Positions 45,191 through 57,400 of a stretch of DNA of 64,000 nt are shown here, one piece after another. Under the pieces are notes generated by a model. The model was not told where the DNA came from, did no database searches, and worked only from the letters and a program-made list of their open reading frames with translations. A program made the translations under genes and the position numbers. Each line of letters opens with the position of its first letter. Position 1 is the first letter of the stretch. Source of the stretch: Trema orientale (taxonomy: Eukaryota > Streptophyta > Magnoliopsida > Rosales > Cannabaceae); NCBI GenBank assembly GCA_002914845.1, contig JXTC01000058.1:422927-486926 (forward strand), written 5' to 3'.

Positions 45191-45639
45191 ACACCAACTC
45201 AAATATCTTCAAAAAGAAAAAAAAAATCAAGATTTATCTTCTTTATTACTCTAGTCATTTTCTTCTCTTTATTTTCCAAATTTTTCATAGCAAAAAATTG
45301 TGTCATTTTTCCATAATTCCAAATTTGGCTTAGTAATTAATATGTGGTTATTGTGTCCACTATGCTTGTAGAACCATAACAATAGAGAAGATAAATTTGG
45401 CCAAACGTTTTTCTTTTCTTTTTTTCTTTTTTTTTTCCCCAAATATTTGAGTTGTGATAAGATAAATGTCGATTTTGTCTATATAAATTCCCACGAAAAA
45501 CGGGTCACATGATAAGCGTACGCTCTTTTAACATTAGAATGGAAATAACGAGAGGCCCAATAGTGCTAGCAAAAAAATAGAGAAAATTAGGTAACCGACC
45601 ATCATTTTAGAAAAGAATTGCAAATTTGCGGTGAACTCA
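45191..45639. other. Intergenic, nothing recognised
   Basis: T-rich sequence without repeat boundaries or open frames of interest. Confidence 0.4.
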
Positions 45640-45860
45640 GTTTTTTATAAGATTAAGTATCGTGTTTTATAGAAAAATTATTTTTTTAAAATAATAATTA
45701 GTACCCGATAACCCTGAAAACTAGTGCTCAAAGGTATTTATAACTGATAACGAGTAACCGATAACTAGTTTTCAAACACTGGTAACTAGTAATTATTTTT
45801 AGAAATGATTTTTTTCTAAAAATATTATAAAAATTGGTATTTTTCTTTAAAAAAAAAAGT
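45640..45860. mobile_element. Diverged relative of the GTAACTAGT foldback element
   Basis: Shares with 14846-15105 the core words AAAGGTATTTATAACTGATA, AGTAACCGATAACTAGTTTT and ACTGGTAACTAGTAATTATT, with T/A-rich arms. More degraded than the first copy. Confidence 0.6.
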
Positions 45861-46375
45861 GGTAAGAGAGTTAGAAGAAGAAGGAAAAAAAAAACTAACC
45901 TGCTGTATTTTTGTAACTAGAAACCCAAAATACTTCAAGGATTTAAATGACAAAGATAAAAAATTTGAGAAATTTACGAGTAACTTTCCAAACAAATGCC
46001 CTTAAAAATAATCAATGTAAATACCGAAAATAAAACGTCTGAGTACAACTTTTGGACAAAAAGCACAATTTAACCAATTAAATTAAAAAAATATCATGTT
46101 GAACTTCCCTATTTTATGTCGGTTTATAATGATGCTTTTTGGACAAAATTAATTACAAGAGACACATCTGTGGTTTTTGAATTCCAAAAGTGTCACAGTA
46201 ATATGAATATAAATGCAAGTGTAATTTTTCATTTAAATAAAAAATAAACACAAAGTTGTTATAAGAAAACTATTTATTATATCTGATTATTTTTTGGCAG
46301 AACTTATTATGTCTTGCTATTGATTCTTCGTTTTATCATTTTAGCAAAGGTCAAATTCAATGTTTCCAGAAAAAA

Positions 46376-46420
46376 AAATAATAATAATAATAATAATTAT
46401 TATTATTATTATTATTATTC
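46376..46420. repeat. (AAT)n-(ATT)n palindromic microsatellite
   Basis: About seven AAT followed directly by about eight ATT, forming a perfect inverted repeat. Confidence 0.95.
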
Positions 46421-47241
46421 AAGAATAATAAGGTCAAATTCAATTCCCGAAATAATAAAAGAAGCCTTGCTCAAAAAAAGAAAAAGAAAGAAATAATGAA
46501 AGAAGTCGAATATTTCATTTTCTCAAGCCCTCTCCTCCCTCAAAAATTAACTTCTCAAGTAGTTTCGAGGGGAACTTCTCAAGTAGTTTCAATTGACAAA
46601 CAAAGGAGAGTCGGCTCTCTAGTCTCTCACTCTCTAGACTGTCTTCTTTCTTCTTTTTTTTCCTTTTTTTTTTTGGAAATTATTGTCTCTTTCCTTAACC
46701 ATTTATTTATTCTCATACGTGATGTCACTATCCTAGTATTGTAATGTACCTAATGGTCACTTCATACCCTATGGCCCACGCGCTTTTGATCAAGGAGTGA
46801 TTAGGAGTCTAGGACTTGATGTGGTTGGAAATTGGAGTTATATTTCTTATTGATGCAAAGTGTACCAGATCGGGTCGGTTCACATTTGATAAGTTATATT
46901 GGGCCTAGGTGACACTTCTAAAATGTGGGCATATTCTTATTAACAGGTCTATCGTAGCCTTTAGCCCAACTCATATTTTATGCGGGTTTAAGCAAGTCGT
47001 GTATATACGGCCCGAATATGAGTTAAAATGTGGACCTAATTTTGTTATTATTTTATGCGTTAAACTATCAAATATGTGCTTATATGGACTAAAATCTAGG
47101 CCTAAAACTCATTAATATTCCTTTAAAATTTGAATAAATTAAAAATAAACAAAAATAAGTAAATAAATAACATTAAACCTATATAAATGAAAATATTTAA
47201 TTAAGATTTTTTAAATTTTAATGAAGAAATATATTTAAAAT
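46421..47241. other. Intergenic, possibly transposon-derived
   Basis: 46860-47110 has CGGGTCGGTTCACATTTG and CGGCCCGAATATGAG words; similar GGCCGGGTCGAATCGAT words occur at 47540-47690, suggesting one older repeat split by the MITE at 47242. A 15-bp duplication (ACTTCTCAAGTAGTT) lies near 46548-46585. Confidence 0.4.
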
Positions 47242-47485
47242 GGTTCTCAATCCGATATGTATATTTTTTTTTACATATTCATAAGTATTTTTTAACCATT
47301 GGATCATTGATCTAATGGCTACCATAATTTAATTACTTGGAAAAAAAATAAAGATAAATACTCATTATTTAATGCTTTTCTCTCTCTTCTCCTTTCACCG
47401 TGAAAAGACGTGTGTGACTAATTTTAATTGGTCAAAACAATACCTATAGATAGATTAAAAAAAAATACATACTGGATTAGTGCCC
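47242..47485. mobile_element. MITE family 1, copy C
   Basis: A 244-bp copy, opposite in orientation to copies B and D, with ends GGTTCTCAATCCGATATGTA and ATACTGGATTAGTGCCC. Interior words ACCATTGGATCATTGATCT and TTTTAATTGGTCAAAACAAT match copy A. More diverged than B and D. Confidence 0.75.
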
Positions 47486-47948
47486 ATTTAAAATTATATA
47501 TAAAATAACTAAATGTGGGCCCAATGTAGGCCTGCAGAAATGTGGGTCAGGCCGGGTCGAATCGATAGACCTATTACTGAGCACAGCCCAACCCTTACTA
47601 TATGTAACTGGCCGGCCACCAAACAGAACCAATACCATATTTTTCTTTTTGGAATATAGGCCGGCCCACAAAGCTTGACCCAAATCGATATCTCTAACAT
47701 TTCATTTAATCGAATTAGAAATATCTTTTTTTTTCTCAATTTTGAACCGTAATCTTATTTCTTCTTATAAATTCTCTGAATTTTTTTATTGGAATTATAA
47801 ATATTCGAAATTGACACTATTCTTATATATAACATATACATGAAATGTATGATAAAACTGAAAAGTTACTCGGTTTTATATGAAAGAATGACAATTTTTT
47901 TAGGAAAAAAGAATTATAAATATTGAGAAGGAAACATATTGGTGAAAG

Positions 47949-48155
47949 GTTGTCGAGGACTTCAAGGCCACTGATGGCAAGGAGCTTAAAGATAAAGCTA
48001 GCGACATCGCCACGTCCACCATTGTATACAACATCTACTGCGAACATCTGGAGTTCGACTTCTCATTCCTTGGTGAAGATATAGTTAAGCTCGTCGAAAG
48101 TTGGAAGACGGATGATGCTGCGGAGAAAGATAGAGGAGATGCACCTGCAGAGTGA
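47949..48155 (+). pseudogene. Coding-like remnant of unknown family
   Basis: A 68-codon open stretch ending in TGA (48153-48155) begins VVEDFKATDGKELKDKAS and ends SWKTDDAAEKDRGDAPAE. Its base composition is clearly richer in G and C than the surroundings and many third positions are C or G, unlike random sequence here. It lacks an ATG: TGG TGA AAG precedes it in frame. It may derive from a transposon gag or a host gene. I do not recognise the family. Confidence 0.4.
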
Positions 48156-48335
48156 ACATTTGTAATTTTTTTTTATTAGTCAAGTTTGTAAAATTAAAGA
48201 CAAATGCAGGCTTGTCCTATTTATTTTGTAATATTTTGCTCGTATATAGATACGGGCTTATAATTATGAAGTTTCTTTTACCGAATTTTTACCATTTAAA
48301 ATTGAAAATAAAATTGTAGCACAACAATATATAAA

Positions 48336-48537
48336 GGATAATGCTTGAGGTACCAATTTTTGTACCAAATTTTTAATACCAACACATGTGGCATGTGATT
48401 TGTCACCACTTAATTGGTGATAATATTTAATCTATTTGTGGTAAGTTTTAACACACCAATTAGTTAGTGACAAGTTACATGCCACATATATTGGTACAAA
48501 AAATTTGGTACAAAAGTTAGTATGTGTAGTGCTATCC
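48336..48537. mobile_element. Mutator-like MITE with ~75-bp inverted repeats
   Basis: The ends GGATAATGCT and AGTGCTATCC start long imperfect inverted arms (TTTTTGTACCAAATTTTT, ACATGTGGCATGTGATTTGT against their complements). Flanks ATATATAAA (48327-48335) and ATATCTAAA (48538-48546) match at 8 of 9, consistent with a 9-bp target duplication. No coding content. It is distinct from families 1 and 2. Confidence 0.8.
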
Positions 48538-48546
48538 ATATCTAAA

Positions 48547-49794
48547 TGCATAATTTAACCAAGTAGTCAATCACCAAAGAGATGATCATCACTATATTTA
48601 AAATTTGAAATTAAATCATATGAAATTCCTTGGTAAATATTTTGTAATTTTCTCAAAGTTTGAGATTTCTTTTTTGAATGGTAAAGTTTATGATTAAAAC
48701 TGTAAAAGAGAGAAAAAAAAAAGAAAAACATTGCGAAAAAAAAAGAATATTAATAGAAGACTAATACTAGAGCATCAAAGTTGATTTTGTTTATAATTTA
48801 TTCAGATACTTTTTTTGACGTCAATTTATTCAGATACTTACATACATGTATATCTTTAATGGAGTGGGGTGAAGATTGGATAGTAATAGGTATTTTCTTT
48901 TAATTTGTAATAAGTGGAGGTCATTAGTTAAGCCTCATTTTTTAAAAGAAAAAAAAAGATAGATATATGTGTAAATACTAAATAAGCAAAATGTGATAAT
49001 ATATTTTCTATCAATTGAAAAAAAAAAAACAAATAAACATGACGATATACTATATATTTGACATTGTTCTTTTTTTTAAAGAAAATTATAAGACAAGTCT
49101 GTGGTACCAATTGAGCTACTAAATTTAATCGTTTAAGATTCATCTAACGGTTTGTGGGGCCTACTTTTTTGTTTTTTATAATTTTTTTTTCTAAAATAAT
49201 TTCTATCCATCAAATTTGAATGAATGGTTAAAAATTTAAAAAGAAAAAAAGAAAAAAAAAGACCTCTACAGATACCTCTAAAAATAAAGAGCTCTGCCAT
49301 AAATTATATCGATACTCCTTGACTTCAGGTAAATATTATATTATCAAACCTAGCCAATTAAAGTAATTACAAGTGCACTTTTTGGATTCAAAAAATTACA
49401 AAGAAATCTTTCAAAAAAAATTACATATAAATCTCCTTAACTAATCAATTTTTATTTAAAAAAATTCTTTTATATACTATATTTTCCATTCAATTAGTAC
49501 CTTCTTCATGACGTAGCAATTGAAGCAATGAATGAAATGAGTTGTTTCTAGTAAAATAGAAACTATTTATTTAAGTTAAAAGAATTACATGGCTAAATTA
49601 AAAATTTTTACTTATTTTAATCTTTTGGCAGCCTCACGGAGTGTTACCGTTACTAGTTTTTGTCCACATGGTGTTGTTTTAATATGGACATAGATTAGGC
49701 GATATATTAATGTGATTTTTACAATTATTTTTAAGATAATACATCATCTCTTTATCATTGTGGTTTAGGAGAAAAGTTAGATCATACAGAAAGT
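48547..49794. other. AT-rich intergenic
   Basis: Low-complexity A and T runs. A weak inverted pair around 49085-49310 (GACAAGTCTGTGGTACC against AGAGCTCTGCCATAAATT) may be a further worn MITE, not confirmed. Confidence 0.4.
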
Positions 49795-50407
49795 GAACAA
49801 TACTAAATTCACTCTTTTTTATACTCTCTAAATTTTATTATTAGATACGTGAATTCCACTATCCAATTTCACATTATATTTATATAACAAACTATAGTTG
49901 AATACTTAGGGTGTAGTTAGGCAGCTTTTATAATTTGGGTTTGGGAAAAGGGGAACTGAAATCGAAACTGCATAAGATCAGTTATTTCGGGTAGATTTTT
50001 AGTCGAACCAAGTCGTGTTTTAGGATATTAAATTAATAATATTTTGGAGGAAAAATGAATAGAGAAAAAGAGATATTTATAATGTTTTGGAATTATTTTT
50101 TTAAATCTAATTACTAAATACAAGTTATGAAATTTATTTTAGACTCTAATTAATGACCCAAATGTACAAGGAGAAACTTTATTATTATTATTATTATTTA
50201 ATAAGTTTGAGTTTGGATTGAAGCGGACTCCAAAATGCCTAACTGAAACCTAATTGAAGAAGGTTTGATTTCGGTCAGGTTTAACTCGAAGTAGTCATTT
50301 TTTATTTTTCAGCTTGGGTGAGTCAATTCAAGTTTTCGGAGATTTTATTCTCCCATAAGAATACACATGTCAAGCAATTAAACAAGATAATACATTTAGC
50401 ATTCCTT
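49795..50407. mobile_element. MITE family 2, second copy, interrupted
   Basis: Left part 49795-49904 (ACTAAATTCACTCTTTTTTA, GATACGTGAATTCCACTA) and right part 50359-50407 (ACACATGTCAAGCAATTAA, ATTTAGCATTCCTT) correspond to the two ends of the intact copy at 27603-27780. They are separated by 454 bp flanked by GAATA on both sides. Confidence 0.7.
49905..50358. mobile_element. Unclassified insertion inside MITE family 2
   Basis: 454 bp bounded by GAATA duplications (49900-49904 and 50359-50363). It begins CTTAGGGTGTAGTTAGGCAG and ends TTTTATTCTCCCATAA, with no clear terminal inverted repeat and no open frame. The 5-bp duplication is the only clue to class. Confidence 0.5.
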
Positions 50408-50569
50408 ATAAAAAATTAAATCATTAGAGTGATAAAAAAGGACAAATGCAGGTAAGGGATTATGTATATGGATGGTCTGTAGAATAGATCATTTGGAAAG
50501 TAATTTTAGTAAATGATTTACTTTTAAAAGTTCTTTACAAAGCAGTCTTTTAAATTAGGTTATAAGCCA

Positions 50570-50933
50570 ATTTTAGCCCCTAAATTTAGACCGAATCTCA
50601 CTTTGGCATTCAACTTTTGAAATGACTAATGTAAGGCCATCGATCTATCAAAGTTTCCTAGTTTGGTTCTTACTGTCAGTTAAACATCAATAATGAACGA
50701 AATATATTATGTGTTAGACAGAGGTTCAATAGTTGAAAAAATTAGAGGACAATGGATGCCTATATTTACTTTACGAACCATCATATGAAGGATTTTGGAG
50801 GCGAAACGTAGTCTTTATTTGCCATTGTTGAAGGAGGAAAGAAAGAATCAGAAAATAAAGGCATTTTTACCTAATATGTCATATATTTAGTTAAAATTTT
50901 TGATGTTTTACTGACAAAAGGGACCGAACTATG
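50570..50933. mobile_element. Inverted-repeat element cut by the assembly gap
   Basis: The left arm includes CTAGTTTGGTTCTTACTGTC and AGTTAAACATC (50658-50690). At 50903-50933 the inverse GATGTTTTACTGACAAAAGG and GACCGAACTATG appears and then runs into Ns. The interior is about 210 bp. The beginning TTTTAGCCCCTAAATTTAG recalls the word shared by the element at 19859. Confidence 0.6.
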
Positions 50934-51398
50934 NNNNNNNNNNNNNNNNNNNNNNNNNNNNNNNNNNNNNNNNNNNNNNNNNNNNNNNNNNNNNNNNNNN
51001 NNNNNNNNNNNNNNNNNNNNNNNNNNNNNNNNNNNNNNNNNNNNNNNNNNNNNNNNNNNNNNNNNNNNNNNNNNNNNNNNNNNNNNNNNNNNNNNNNNNN
51101 NNNNNNNNNNNNNNNNNNNNNNNNNNNNNNNNNNNNNNNNNNNNNNNNNNNNNNNNNNNNNNNNNNNNNNNNNNNNNNNNNNNNNNNNNNNNNNNNNNNN
51201 NNNNNNNNNNNNNNNNNNNNNNNNNNNNNNNNNNNNNNNNNNNNNNNNNNNNNNNNNNNNNNNNNNNNNNNNNNNNNNNNNNNNNNNNNNNNNNNNNNNN
51301 NNNNNNNNNNNNNNNNNNNNNNNNNNNNNNNNNNNNNNNNNNNNNNNNNNNNNNNNNNNNNNNNNNNNNNNNNNNNNNNNNNNNNNNNNNNNNNNNNN
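50934..51398. other. Assembly gap (465 Ns)
   Basis: Unsequenced bases. It sits in the second arm of an inverted repeat, which may be why assembly failed. Any open frame through it is an artefact. Confidence 1.
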
Positions 51399-53140
51399 GG
51401 TATTAGTATAATCCGCACCGTACCCGCCCCGATATATATATTTACATAGAAAAATTATTATACATATAAATATATATTTAATTTTACACTATCTATAATA
51501 TTATATCTTTGGTAAAATAATGATTTTGGAGAGTTATATGTACTTATATATTTAAATTTTAGAGTTTAAAAATTATTAGTATATTGTTGTGTTTAATATT
51601 TTGTTGATTATGAAAAGGATTTAGTATTTTCATCTTAATTTTTTAATATTTTAATATTATCAATGGGTAATGGGTAACCGCGGTTTTCCCCATTATCCAT
51701 TGGTTAATACCCGCACCGTTCCCGCATCCAAAAGAATGGTTAATGGGGCGGGTATGGTATTGTGATTGGCTTTCGGGGATGGGGATGGTAATTAAAAAAT
51801 CGTCCCCGATCCGCCCCATTGCCATTCCTATGCTCAATGATGTATGGTGTGTTTCCAACTTTCAGTGGAGCAAACAGACCACACCAATAAAAAACCATAA
51901 AATAGAAAGGACCGGAAGAAAATATTAGAGGGAGTAAAGTCAGTAAACAATGCAATACTGATAACTTTTTTTCTTAAACAAAAAGATAAAGTAAAGCTAT
52001 GATTCGGTCAATAACCACGTGGGAAAATATAAAATTAGAAATTATATTAATGGCCGGTCTAACTATTGCCACTGCTTTTTTTCATAAAGTTCTCTTTTTT
52101 TTTAGTTAGAACTTCTTTAAAAAAAAAAATTATGTGATGGGAACTTGTGATTTCTTGTTTTTTAGGTTTTTAATAAAAGAGAACTAGGCGTGGCCATCTA
52201 CTGTGTAGTGAGATGGATATAAAATGCATGCAAAGCTATAAGATTGAATAAAGTTATTGATTTAGCAAAATAAGATAGGAATTGACATTTGTTTTTCCAG
52301 TTTGACATTTCTTACATGTATAAGAAAAATAAATTTCACTTTAAAGTCTATTTAAAAAATATATCAATACGTTTCTACTCATTTACATACAAACAATGAT
52401 CATCTTAAATATAGTTAATTAATCATTATATATTATCGGCCAATTCCTAGACAGATTGAGTATCACCATTCTTATTAAGGGTGGTTATCGGCCTCTAGTC
52501 AAGGGGTGAAAATCTTAATTGTCATCCCTATTATATTCAAAAGTTTGAACTTAAAATCATATGAAATTACATTTACCTCGCGCGGTTATGTACTGTAGTG
52601 ATAAGCCATAACGGGGCAATTTTCCACCATTTTAAACGAGAGCAGGATGCAATAATTCTTAGTTCAATATTTAGGCCCGACCCCAACTTAATTACGTACC
52701 AACTATATACATATAGGGTGATATTTTAATGGAATTTTTTGTTTTTGTTCTATAGATGGGTACCCTAATTTAGAGCAATGAATTTTAATCTGATGAATAT
52801 AATAATATTAGTAATTTTATAAAAATATATATATATAATTAATACGTATGTATATATATAGAAAGTTATTTATAATAAAAAATATTGGCAACCTGTTTAT
52901 GGTCTATGAGATGGACAGTTCTTTTTTTTTTTCAATCATCTTTCCATTATTATTATTTTTTTTGTTTTCATTCTCATTCTATGTTTGATTCCTATATTTT
53001 TATTTCACTCCGTTTCATTACTTACCTCTTACCAATTATATAAGCGTGACTTTCTTTCTTTTTTTAAATTTTATTCCTACACGTAACTAATTTTTTGAAG
53101 TCCTATATAACTTTAGTCGATTAAAATTTTCTCGTACGTA
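51399..53140. other. Intergenic with GC-word repeat remnant beside the gap
   Basis: CCGCACCGTACCCGCCCC (51411) and CCGCACCGTTCCCGCATCC (51711) with GGGGCGGGTATGG (51745) and GGGGATGGGGATGG suggest a worn transposon spanning the gap. 51900-53140 is AT-rich without features I can name. Confidence 0.45.
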
Positions 53141-53656
53141 CCTATCTCTTTCTTTCTTCTTTTTTTTTTCGTTTCTCGTGTTTTATAAAAAAAAATACTT
53201 TTTAATAAAAAAATCATCTATTTTTTTATTAATGATTTGATAATTATTGATTAAAATATTATTTTTACATATTTTTTTTATTAATTATCAAATGTGTTAA
53301 TAGTCATCCCTCACCTATCTCTTTCTTCTTCTTCTTCTTCTTTTTTCATTTCATGCGTTTTATAAAAAATTACTTTTTAATAAAAAAATCAGCTATTTTT
53401 TGATTAATAATTTGATAATTATTGATTAAAATATTTTTTTGCATATTTTTTTTATTAACTATCAAATATGTTAATAGTCATCACGCACCTATCTCTTTTT
53501 TTCTTATTTTTTTTTCATTTCACCTGTTTTGTAAAAAATTATTTTTTAATAAAAAAATCAACTATTTTTTTAATTAATAATTTGATAATTATTGATTAAA
53601 ATATTATTTTTGTATATTTTTTTTATTAACCATCAAATGTGTTAATAGTCTTTAAC
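53141..53656. repeat. Three tandem units of ~174 bp, AT-rich
   Basis: Units start with CCTATCTCTTTC-like words at 53141, 53314 and 53488 (173 and 174 bp). Each contains GTTTTATAAAA, CTTTTTAATAAAAAAATCA, AATTTGATAATTATTGATTA and GTGTTAATAGTCAT. The third unit ends near 53656 in diverged sequence. Copies differ mainly in the T/CTT-rich beginning. Confidence 0.88.
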
Positions 53657-54200
53657 TAACTGTTTATTAGTTAAAAAAATGAAAACGTGCATATCTCTAA
53701 AAACAATTTATTAAAAAAAAAAAACCAAACCGTGTATCTCAATAAAAAAAATTATCAAAACTCTATCAAAAAAAAAAAAAAAACCATATACATCAAACTA
53801 TTAAATACTAATAATTTTGATTAAAAAAATTCCTTAAAAAACCATTCCAAATTATTTTCCTTAAAAAGTGATTCTCAAATCTTATTCCTAACTTAATAGA
53901 AAGAGGATTCTCTAAAAAATTGGAATAGGAATGGTTGTAGATAAAAATGACTTGCAAATAGCAAGTCATTTTTCAACTTGATCAAAGTACCCATCCATGG
54001 AGCAAAAATAAAAAATTCTATTGAAACATAACCCATATATATATATTATTGCATTGCATAATAATAATTTGTGACTTGATTTTTTTTTAAAAAAAGAAAC
54101 TTATATTATATATAGGTACATGGTTAGAATTTAGAACCTAAAGATTTCTATTTCCACTATCCCTTTCGTTTTACAATTCACCTAAAATTATATATATATA
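53657..54200. other. AT-rich flank of the 174-bp array
   Basis: A-rich runs and a TA repeat. No gene. Confidence 0.4.
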
Positions 54201-54445
54201 GGGCACCAATCCAGTAGGTATTTTTTTTTTTTTACTTATGCATAGGTATCAATTGGGCCAATGAAAAAAAATTTTGCACATTTTTTTATATTAAAAAATA
54301 GGAGAGAGAAAAAATATTAATGATGCACGTCTTTTCATACATCTCATTTTAGCCGTTAGATCATTGTTAGATGATGATCCAACGGCTAGAAAAAAAATAC
54401 CTACACATAGGTAAAAAAAAAAAAATACCTACCGGATTGGCAACC
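54201..54445. mobile_element. MITE family 1, copy D (intact)
   Basis: A 245-bp copy with both ends: GGGCACCAATCCAGTAGGTA and TACCTACCGGATTGGCAACC, inverted and followed inward by poly-T/poly-A and ACCTATG/CATAGGT. Both flanks are TATATATA, so it landed in or duplicated a TA run. Best representative of the family. Confidence 0.88.
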
Positions 54446-57400
54446 ATATATATATATATATAAGATTTAGCTCTATATTAAGAACCTTGACAGATTTAGA
54501 CTTTAAAAGGATTTTTTTTTTTTTTTTTGTTGCTCTGACTTTAAAAGGATTTTGGACAATGTGATATCTTTTACTACTCGAGGTGATCCTTCAAATGGGG
54601 AACTCGTTACTTGACTAATATTTCTTGAAACTGCCATGTAACTAATTAAATGATGAATAATGCATGAATGATATATAGAAATAGTGCGAATATGATGATG
54701 ATAAATGAAAAACCAACTCCGCCTTGCCCTGTCCTGTTTTCATCCCTACGTGTTTGTTGTATGATTTAGTCGATTTGCTCCCAATTAGTATGCCAACCCA
54801 TACGTATGGTTTAATATACCTATATCCCTAGACTGCAATTTGAAATAATAAAAAAATGAACCGAAATCATACATAATTAAATTTGTGTACGATTCGATTT
54901 CTGCTGTATGGAAAATAAGCATTGTGAATAGGCTTAACAAATTAGGCCTTAGGCAAATTTAGTCAAGCGAAACTTTAGTCTGTTAATTGATTCTAAACTA
55001 AGATAATTTAAAAAAATAAAATAGTAAAAAAAAATGAAATCTCTAAATCAAGTGTTAAAAAAAATGTTTAAAGTTATATTGCATGTTGTGTGGTTTGAGC
55101 CACATTAATTTTTTTTACCAAGCTATACACCAAATCGGACCAAGTGGCTGGGATGTTATAAACCATATCGGACTACACATTTGAAAAAACTTCATGGATT
55201 ACTGTGGTTCGGCTATTTTTTTTTTCCTTATATACATATGTCTGAAAATTATTATTTTATATACTTATTGTTTAATTTTCTCAAAGTTTAAGACTAAATA
55301 AGGTAAAAAAAAATTATATTAGTACGAGATTCAAATTTGTTAGGTAGATTTCAAACAACAAATATACTCTTATTGTCTGTCATTTAGACTCCACTACTTG
55401 CTGATATAATGGGTGTCGTATACTAACAAATATTTGCTATAAAAAGAGTGCGCGCAAGATATCAAGTACGAGCAAGTGTTCGACTTGAGGAATTCTACTT
55501 GCCACAAGTGACAGCTTGAAATGTGCATGCAACCTCAACGAAGCGAACTTATTATTATTTGTTAGCAAATTGGTCATTAGTTTTATGGGAGCACCCCAAC
55601 AGCCTAATTGAAAAACATAACTAGTTCATTGGCATTTGCACGCGAATTGAGAAACTAGCTGGGAGAAGACCCAACATGTTGAAATTCCAAGAAAACATAC
55701 GCAACTACAACTGATTCTTCTAGAAGATGGATAATTCAACCAAGATTTGAATAATTATTATTATTTTGAGATAATTCGTTCAATTTAAGATAACTAGAGA
55801 ATATTTGTAATTATCTTATTATTTTATGATAATTATACTACTTGAAGTGGTGCATGTGATTGTAAACGACTAGGACTCTCTTTCTATAAATAGGAGTCCT
55901 CAATCATATTTTGGGGACATGTTTACAAATAAACTAATTTGCTAAACTGAGAATATTAGCTCTCTCCATAATAAACTATAATAGACGTAGTTCATTTTTT
56001 TTAGGATGAACCACTATAAAAATCGTCATTTTTTTATTTTACTGCAACCTGCACGCAATTTAGTTAGATTTGCTCTCAAAGTCAGCACTTATTATGTTGA
56101 CAAAACCTCCGTCAATAATAGGGGTACTGGATGCTTGCAATATTCTTTGTTATCTAATCAACAAGCAATACTAGCATAGCTGAAGAGGAGAAATTACCAT
56201 ATATAAAATAAAAAAGAAGCTAACTCTTCATTTATATCATAATTAGTTATGACATTGTATTTGATGTAATTTGAGATACGTCCACATCATCTATAAGAAC
56301 TAAGGTAATTAATTAAATCAAATTCCCTCACATATAGCTATCACAAATCTTAAGACGCACGTCGTGACTTATTCCAAACTCAATACCCTAAGCCAAGTAA
56401 AGCTTCACTTGCTTAGGTCCGGGTGTCTCATTTTTTTGGAATTTTGAGCATTTTCAAACCCAATAAACCAATTAAGCTATTGGCCTCTTAGTTCTGTCAT
56501 AAATTAGGTAGGAAAGTCTTGGGTCTTCATAATATTTCCATTATATTTGTGGAATTAGTGACACAGTGTATTTAGCACGTGTGTTTTCATATGTCCGTTG
56601 AGATTAGCACTAACAATAGTGACATCAAAGTTTAAGATATTTTGATCTAAAAAATTAAGTTGGTGGTATTATCTAATATTTTTCATTTTTTTTTTCTTTT
56701 GGAAAAAAAAGAAGTTATAATGTTATATGGTCATTGCATGTGTTTCTAGCTTTCAAGAAATTAGAAGATATATACTATAATACTGGAAGGAGAAAACAAC
56801 GTCAAGACTAACATTTTTCTTTAACAAAAAAACAGTTTTGATTTGGTCAATACTATGTGGAAATAATAAGATATTACTGGGTTGGTTGATCCAATTATCG
56901 CCAACTGTCTTTTTTAATGTAAAAAACGTTAAGAGAAAGAGACTCATCGTTCAATAACACATGTGATGATGGTTATCTTCTTTCTGCATTTTATCGACAT
57001 TGTCTTCAAGACTGGCACAATGGTACTCATTATTTATTCTGCCCCCATTATTATTAGCCTTTTCAACGGTTATGTTGATTAAAGTCACGAATAAAGAAAT
57101 AGTCTAAAAAATCCCACGTTTTTCATTACTGCCCTTTTTTTATCCACAAATTTTGTTTTGGTTCATTAATTATTTTTTTCCTCAATATTTGGTACCCACC
57201 TACTCCTAATTATAAATAACTGGCAAACTCTGCGTGTATAGAAAAATATAATAGATTTATTTCTTTATTTGTGGAAACATTTATTTCATAAGAAAAAGGG
57301 TGAAAAATCAAAATTGAATTTTTCTCGTGAGAAGTTGAAATTTAGCCATGCTGCTCCTGTTTTTGCAAAGAGTTAAGTTAAAGGGTTGTTTCTATTTTAG

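Noticed and set aside
46314..46496. Open frame with NNNNNN-YYYYYYY runs
   Set aside because: Created by the (AAT)n(ATT)n microsatellite.
50891..51449. Open frames of about 170 codons across the gap
   Set aside because: They consist of undetermined residues from Ns.
55880..56160. Possible LTR/TRIM (TGTTGA at 55676, TATA box, TCAACA near 56156)
   Set aside because: Flanking bases do not form a target duplication, and no primer-binding site or second LTR was found.
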